Shown: positions 61,608 through 64,000 of the stretch, one piece after another
How positions within the stretch are numbered: the first letter of the stretch is position 1
Layout: every line of letters starts with the position of its first letter
NCBI RefSeq assembly: GCF_020859565.1
Contig: NZ_JAJHUO010000030.1
Span: 31,520 to 95,519 of the forward strand
Length of the DNA stretch: 64,000 nt
Direction: 5' to 3'
Origin: Saccharothrix luteola
Lineage (GTDB): Bacteria > Actinomycetota > Actinomycetes > Mycobacteriales > Pseudonocardiaceae
Translations under genes and position numbers: made by a program
The notes under the pieces: model-generated
Seen by the model: the letters and a program-made list of their open reading frames with translations, nothing else
Databases searched by the model: none
What the model was told of the DNA's origin: nothing

Positions 61608-62495
61608 ATGCGATCACGACCGGCGCCCTTCGAATCCGACCTGACGCGTCAGCGCATCACCACGCCTGCGGGCACCTTCGACGCCATCGCGACCGGCCCC
61701 ACCACCGGCCGCAAGGTGTTGCTCCTGCACGGTGCGATGGAGTGCGGGATCGAGTGGCGGCACCAGCTGCGGGCGTTGGCGGCTCACGGGTACCGGGCGG
61801 TCGCGCCGGACCTGCGCGGCTACTCACCGGGCGTCCGGCCGCGCCGGGCGAGCGCCTACGGGCTGGACCACGTCGTGCGGGACGTGGTCGAGGTGGCGGA
61901 CGCGCTGGAGTGGACGAGGTTCGACCTGGTCGGGCACGGCTGGGGCGGGATCGCGGCGTGGGTCGCGACGGCGAGGTTCCCGTTGCGGGTGCGGACGGTG
62001 ACGGCGGTGTCCGCGCCGCACCCGGGCGCTCTCGCCGAGGCGGTGCGCACGGACCCGGACCAGCGTCGTCGGTGGACCCGCCTCGCCCATCTGCGGGAGC
62101 CCGGCGTCGCGGAACGTGCCCTGCTGGCGGACGACGGCGCTCGGCTGCGTGCCGGCTGGCCGTCGGCGATCCCGCCGGAGCGGGCGGCGCAGTACGTGCG
62201 GAAGCTGTCCGAGCCGGGCGCGCTGACCGCGGCGCTGAACTGGTACCGGGCCAACGACTTCGCCGAGGAGCCTGCCGCAAACCTCACCGACCTCCACCGC
62301 CCGGTGTCGGTGCCGACCAGGTACCTGTGGGGCGAGGACGACGAGGTGATCTCGCCCGACACGGCGCAGGCCACGGGGCGCTGGACCACCGGGCCGTACT
62401 GGTTCGAGGTGCTGCCAGGCGTGGGCCACTACGTGCCGGAAGAGGCCCCGGAGGCGACAACCCTGCACCTTCTCGACCACTTGGCCACCTACTAA
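61608..62495 (+). CDS. Epoxide-hydrolase-like alpha/beta hydrolase with Gly at the nucleophile
   Basis: A 295-residue hydrolase fold: LLLHGAMECGIEWRHQLRAL (oxyanion region), VAPDLRGYSPGVRPRR, the elbow FDLVGHGWGGIAAWVA, LWGEDDEVISPDTA and PGVGHYVPEEAPEAT with the His. Epoxide hydrolases and dehalogenases have GHDWGG here; this gene has GGC (Gly) in place of the Asp codon, so the usual covalent nucleophile is missing. ATG at 61608. Whether it is active is doubtful. Same strand as the dehydrogenase pair but 249 bases away. Confidence 0.85.
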   Translation: MRSRPAPFESDLTRQRITTPAGTFDAIATGPTTGRKVLLLHGAMECGIEWRHQLRALAAHGYRAVAPDLRGYSPGVRPRRASAYGLDHVVRDVVEVADALEWTRFDLVGHGWGGIAAWVATARFPLRVRTVTAVSAPHPGALAEAVRTDPDQRRRWTRLAHLREPGVAERALLADDGARLRAGWPSAIPPERAAQYVRKLSEPGALTAALNWYRANDFAEEPAANLTDLHRPVSVPTRYLWGEDDEVISPDTAQATGRWTTGPYWFEVLPGVGHYVPEEAPEATTLHLLDHLATY

Positions 62496-62694
62496 CCCAC
62501 CACCAGCCAAACCCCACCGCCGACCCGACCTGGCACCGACCAAGACCCCGAGCGAACCCACTACCAGCCCGACCCGTCACCGTCCGACCTGCCACGGGCC
62601 GGACCGCCGCGACCGGCCCGCTCGCCGAACCACCACCCCACCCACTGCGCCACCCACTGCGCGGGCTCCGGTGCACGCGGGCTCCGGTTTCCGA

Positions 62695-62735
62695 GCTCCG
62701 GCATCCGGGCTCCCGCGTCCGGCGCGTGCCGGAGC
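62695..62735. terminator. Hairpin between convergent genes
   Basis: GCTCCGGCA (62695-62703) pairs with TGCCGGAGC (62727-62735). The preceding 200 bases hold only low-complexity C/A-rich sequence and repeated GGCTCCGG words. Confidence 0.5.
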
Positions 62736-62739
62736 CTTG

Positions 62740-63789
62740 TCACCCGTAGTCGGCGAAGATCCGGCGTTCGATGCCGTCGACCGTGACAGCCCCACCGTGC
62801 GGGAGGATCCATTGCGGCCTGGTGTGGCCGAACGGGACGCCGACGCAGACGACCGCCTCGGGCTGGTAGCGGCTCACCACCTCGACGACCGCGTCACGTT
62901 GTTCGGCGCGCAGTCTCGACCGCTCCCCGGCGGGTGGCCGGTGGGTGAGATCGGAGACCGGCGGCCGGGCGACCAGGACCGCGTCCACCGCGCCGAGGAT
63001 CCCGCGTTCGCCGAGCGAGCGGACGATCCAGCCGACGTTGCGCGCCGGGAGGAGTTCCTCGGAGGTCTCGATGATGAGCACGCCGCCCCCGAGAACCTCC
63101 GGCGGGAACGGGAATCGGCCCGCGGTCAGGATCCACTCGATCACCTCCAGGCAGCCGCCCCAGGCGCGGCCGGTCACGGATCGCGCCGGGCCGTGCCAGC
63201 TCCAGGGCTCCGTCGCCTCCCGCTCACCGAACGCCTCCAACGCGCGCGGGTCGGCCCAGTCGATGCCCACGTCCTCGGACTCACCCGGATCGGTGATCTC
63301 CAGCCGCTCACCGGTCAGCAGGGCCGCCCGCAGGGACCGGGCGTGGATGTCGTCCACGGCGGGTCCGGGGCCGAGGTGGACCTGGGAGGAACCGCCGTAG
63401 AAGCTCGCGATGCCGTTCGCCCACAGCCAGTGGTGCAGGTTGGTGTTGTCGCTGGTGCCCAGGAACGGCTTGGGATCCGTCCGGGCGAGATCGGCGTCCA
63501 GGTGCGGGATCACGGTGATCTGGTCCTCACCGCCCACGACGGCGAGGATCCCGCGGATCTCCGGGTCCGCGAACGCGGCGTTGACGTCCGCCGCACGCGC
63601 CGCGGGGGTCGCCCCGACCTCCCGCGTCGTCGGGTACTCGACGGGGACCAGCCCGGTCACCTGGGTGAGGCGGCGCATCGCCTGCTCGTGCACCTCGGGA
63701 AAGGCGCCGGCGGCGGCGAACGACGGCGACAGGACCGCGATGCGATCACCCGGTCGGGCCTTCGGGGGGTGGACGAGGTCGAGCGCCAT
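62740..63789 (-). CDS. S66 family peptidase (LD-carboxypeptidase / MccF-like)
   Basis: A 349-residue S66 peptidase: RIAVLSPSFAAAGAFPEVHEQAM, ILAVVGGEDQITVIPHLD, FLGTSDNTNLHHWLWANGIASFYGGSSQVHLGPGP (nucleophilic Ser in GTSDNT), LIIETSEELLPARNVGWIVRSLGERGIL, VCVGVPFGHTRPQWILPHGG with the C-terminal Glu-His pair. The length and GTSDNT motif resemble the MccF type, which cleaves microcin C-like nucleotide peptides, more than the cell-wall-recycling LdcA. ATG 63789 chosen. Confidence 0.87.
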   Translation of the reverse strand: MALDLVHPPKARPGDRIAVLSPSFAAAGAFPEVHEQAMRRLTQVTGLVPVEYPTTREVGATPAARAADVNAAFADPEIRGILAVVGGEDQITVIPHLDADLARTDPKPFLGTSDNTNLHHWLWANGIASFYGGSSQVHLGPGPAVDDIHARSLRAALLTGERLEITDPGESEDVGIDWADPRALEAFGEREATEPWSWHGPARSVTGRAWGGCLEVIEWILTAGRFPFPPEVLGGGVLIIETSEELLPARNVGWIVRSLGERGILGAVDAVLVARPPVSDLTHRPPAGERSRLRAEQRDAVVEVVSRYQPEAVVCVGVPFGHTRPQWILPHGGAVTVDGIERRIFADYG

Positions 63790-63870
63790 GTCGAAGATCC
63801 AAACACGACGCCGGCGGGTGCGCGTTCCACGACACGGCCCAGCGCGCACCGGCCACGGCCGGCCCGACCC

Positions 63871-64000
63871 TCAGCCCAGGCTGGTGAGCATCTGGGCGCA
63901 GACGCGGGCCAGGTGCTTGCGCATCACGTCGGACGCGCGGGACGGGTCGGTGGCGGCGATGGCGGCCACCAGGGCGTCGTGGTCGTCCAGCGACGCGTGC
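63871..64000 (-). CDS. GntR family regulator, FCD domain (3' end only)
   Basis: The last 42 residues of a protein whose start lies beyond the window. DDHDALVAAIAATDPSRASDVMRKHL matches the final helices of the FCD ligand-binding domain of FadR-type GntR regulators, including the histidine used for metal binding. Stop at 63871-63873. The DNA-binding part is not seen. Confidence 0.7.
   Translation of the reverse strand, partial: HASLDDHDALVAAIAATDPSRASDVMRKHLARVCAQMLTSLG

Overview
The window is a stretch of a very GC-rich actinobacterial chromosome. GTG starts are frequent, start/stop codons overlap (GTGA and ATGA junctions), TetR regulators are abundant, and there is a SecA2, an LCP cell-wall ligase, a GlsB membrane protein and an Asp23/DUF2273/DUF6286 envelope cluster. 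The gene content fits the Pseudonocardiales (Actinosynnema/Saccharothrix/Lentzea type); that placement is inference from style and content, not from a marker gene. I see no rRNA, tRNA, CRISPR array, insertion sequence or prophage. Most genes are ordinary chromosomal genes with a catabolic or envelope flavour.

Layout. 80-5581: DUF4333 protein, a TetR/DinB pair, and a three-gene operon of a membrane-anchored binding-protein-like protein, a lipoprotein joining a binding-protein fold to a vWA domain, and an unknown membrane protein. 5665-15328: an acyl-CoA catabolic regulon (acyl-CoA dehydrogenase, thiolase, SDR, TetR, then a one-chain biotin-dependent carboxylase and an MHS-type transporter) whose two halves share the same palindrome, interrupted by a GlsB gene and a Spo0M-like gene with an in-frame amber codon. 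15375-19056: a frameshifted gene, secA2 and a small gene. 19446-24840: a secreted alpha/beta hydrolase, a GAF/PucR regulator, an MHS transporter and a 3-hydroxybutyrate-dehydrogenase-like SDR, plausibly one uptake and degradation module.

25035-41336: a 45-residue ORF behind two stem-loops, a TetR/MFS divergent pair with a clear operator, LCP protein, DUF3037/HipA-like kinase pair, GDSL hydrolase, beta-propeller lactonase, PPK2, ornithine aminotransferase, DUF2252, ceramidase-like protein, histidine phosphatase, heme A synthase, ABC-F ATPase, DUF3040 and ZapE. 41370-46024: RibD-like reductase, a six-gene Asp23-type envelope-stress operon translationally coupled to an ATP-dependent DNA ligase (LigC type), and a small membrane protein. 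46067-49102: DUF1801, EamA transporter, and a TAP-like hydrolase whose nucleophile is replaced by glycine.

49103-64000: a kilobase with no convincing gene, beside a 34-residue cysteine-rich peptide gene (two CGCCxxC modules after a Gly-Gly) with an excellent Shine-Dalgarno sequence; this is the most interesting object in the window. Then DUF6319, DUF2238, a DUF1996/GH81 glucanase pair behind a LacI-type palindrome, a phosphotransferase, a LigD-type polymerase domain, a TetR with two acyl-CoA dehydrogenases, a hydrolase, an S66 peptidase and the 3' end of a GntR/FCD regulator.

Three blocks of G/C homopolymer (1-79, about 18729-18767, about 27310-27361) sit at gene 3' ends where strong terminator hairpins would be expected. 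They look like sequencing or consensus failures, so nearby coordinates and the frameshift at about 15630 should be treated with care.
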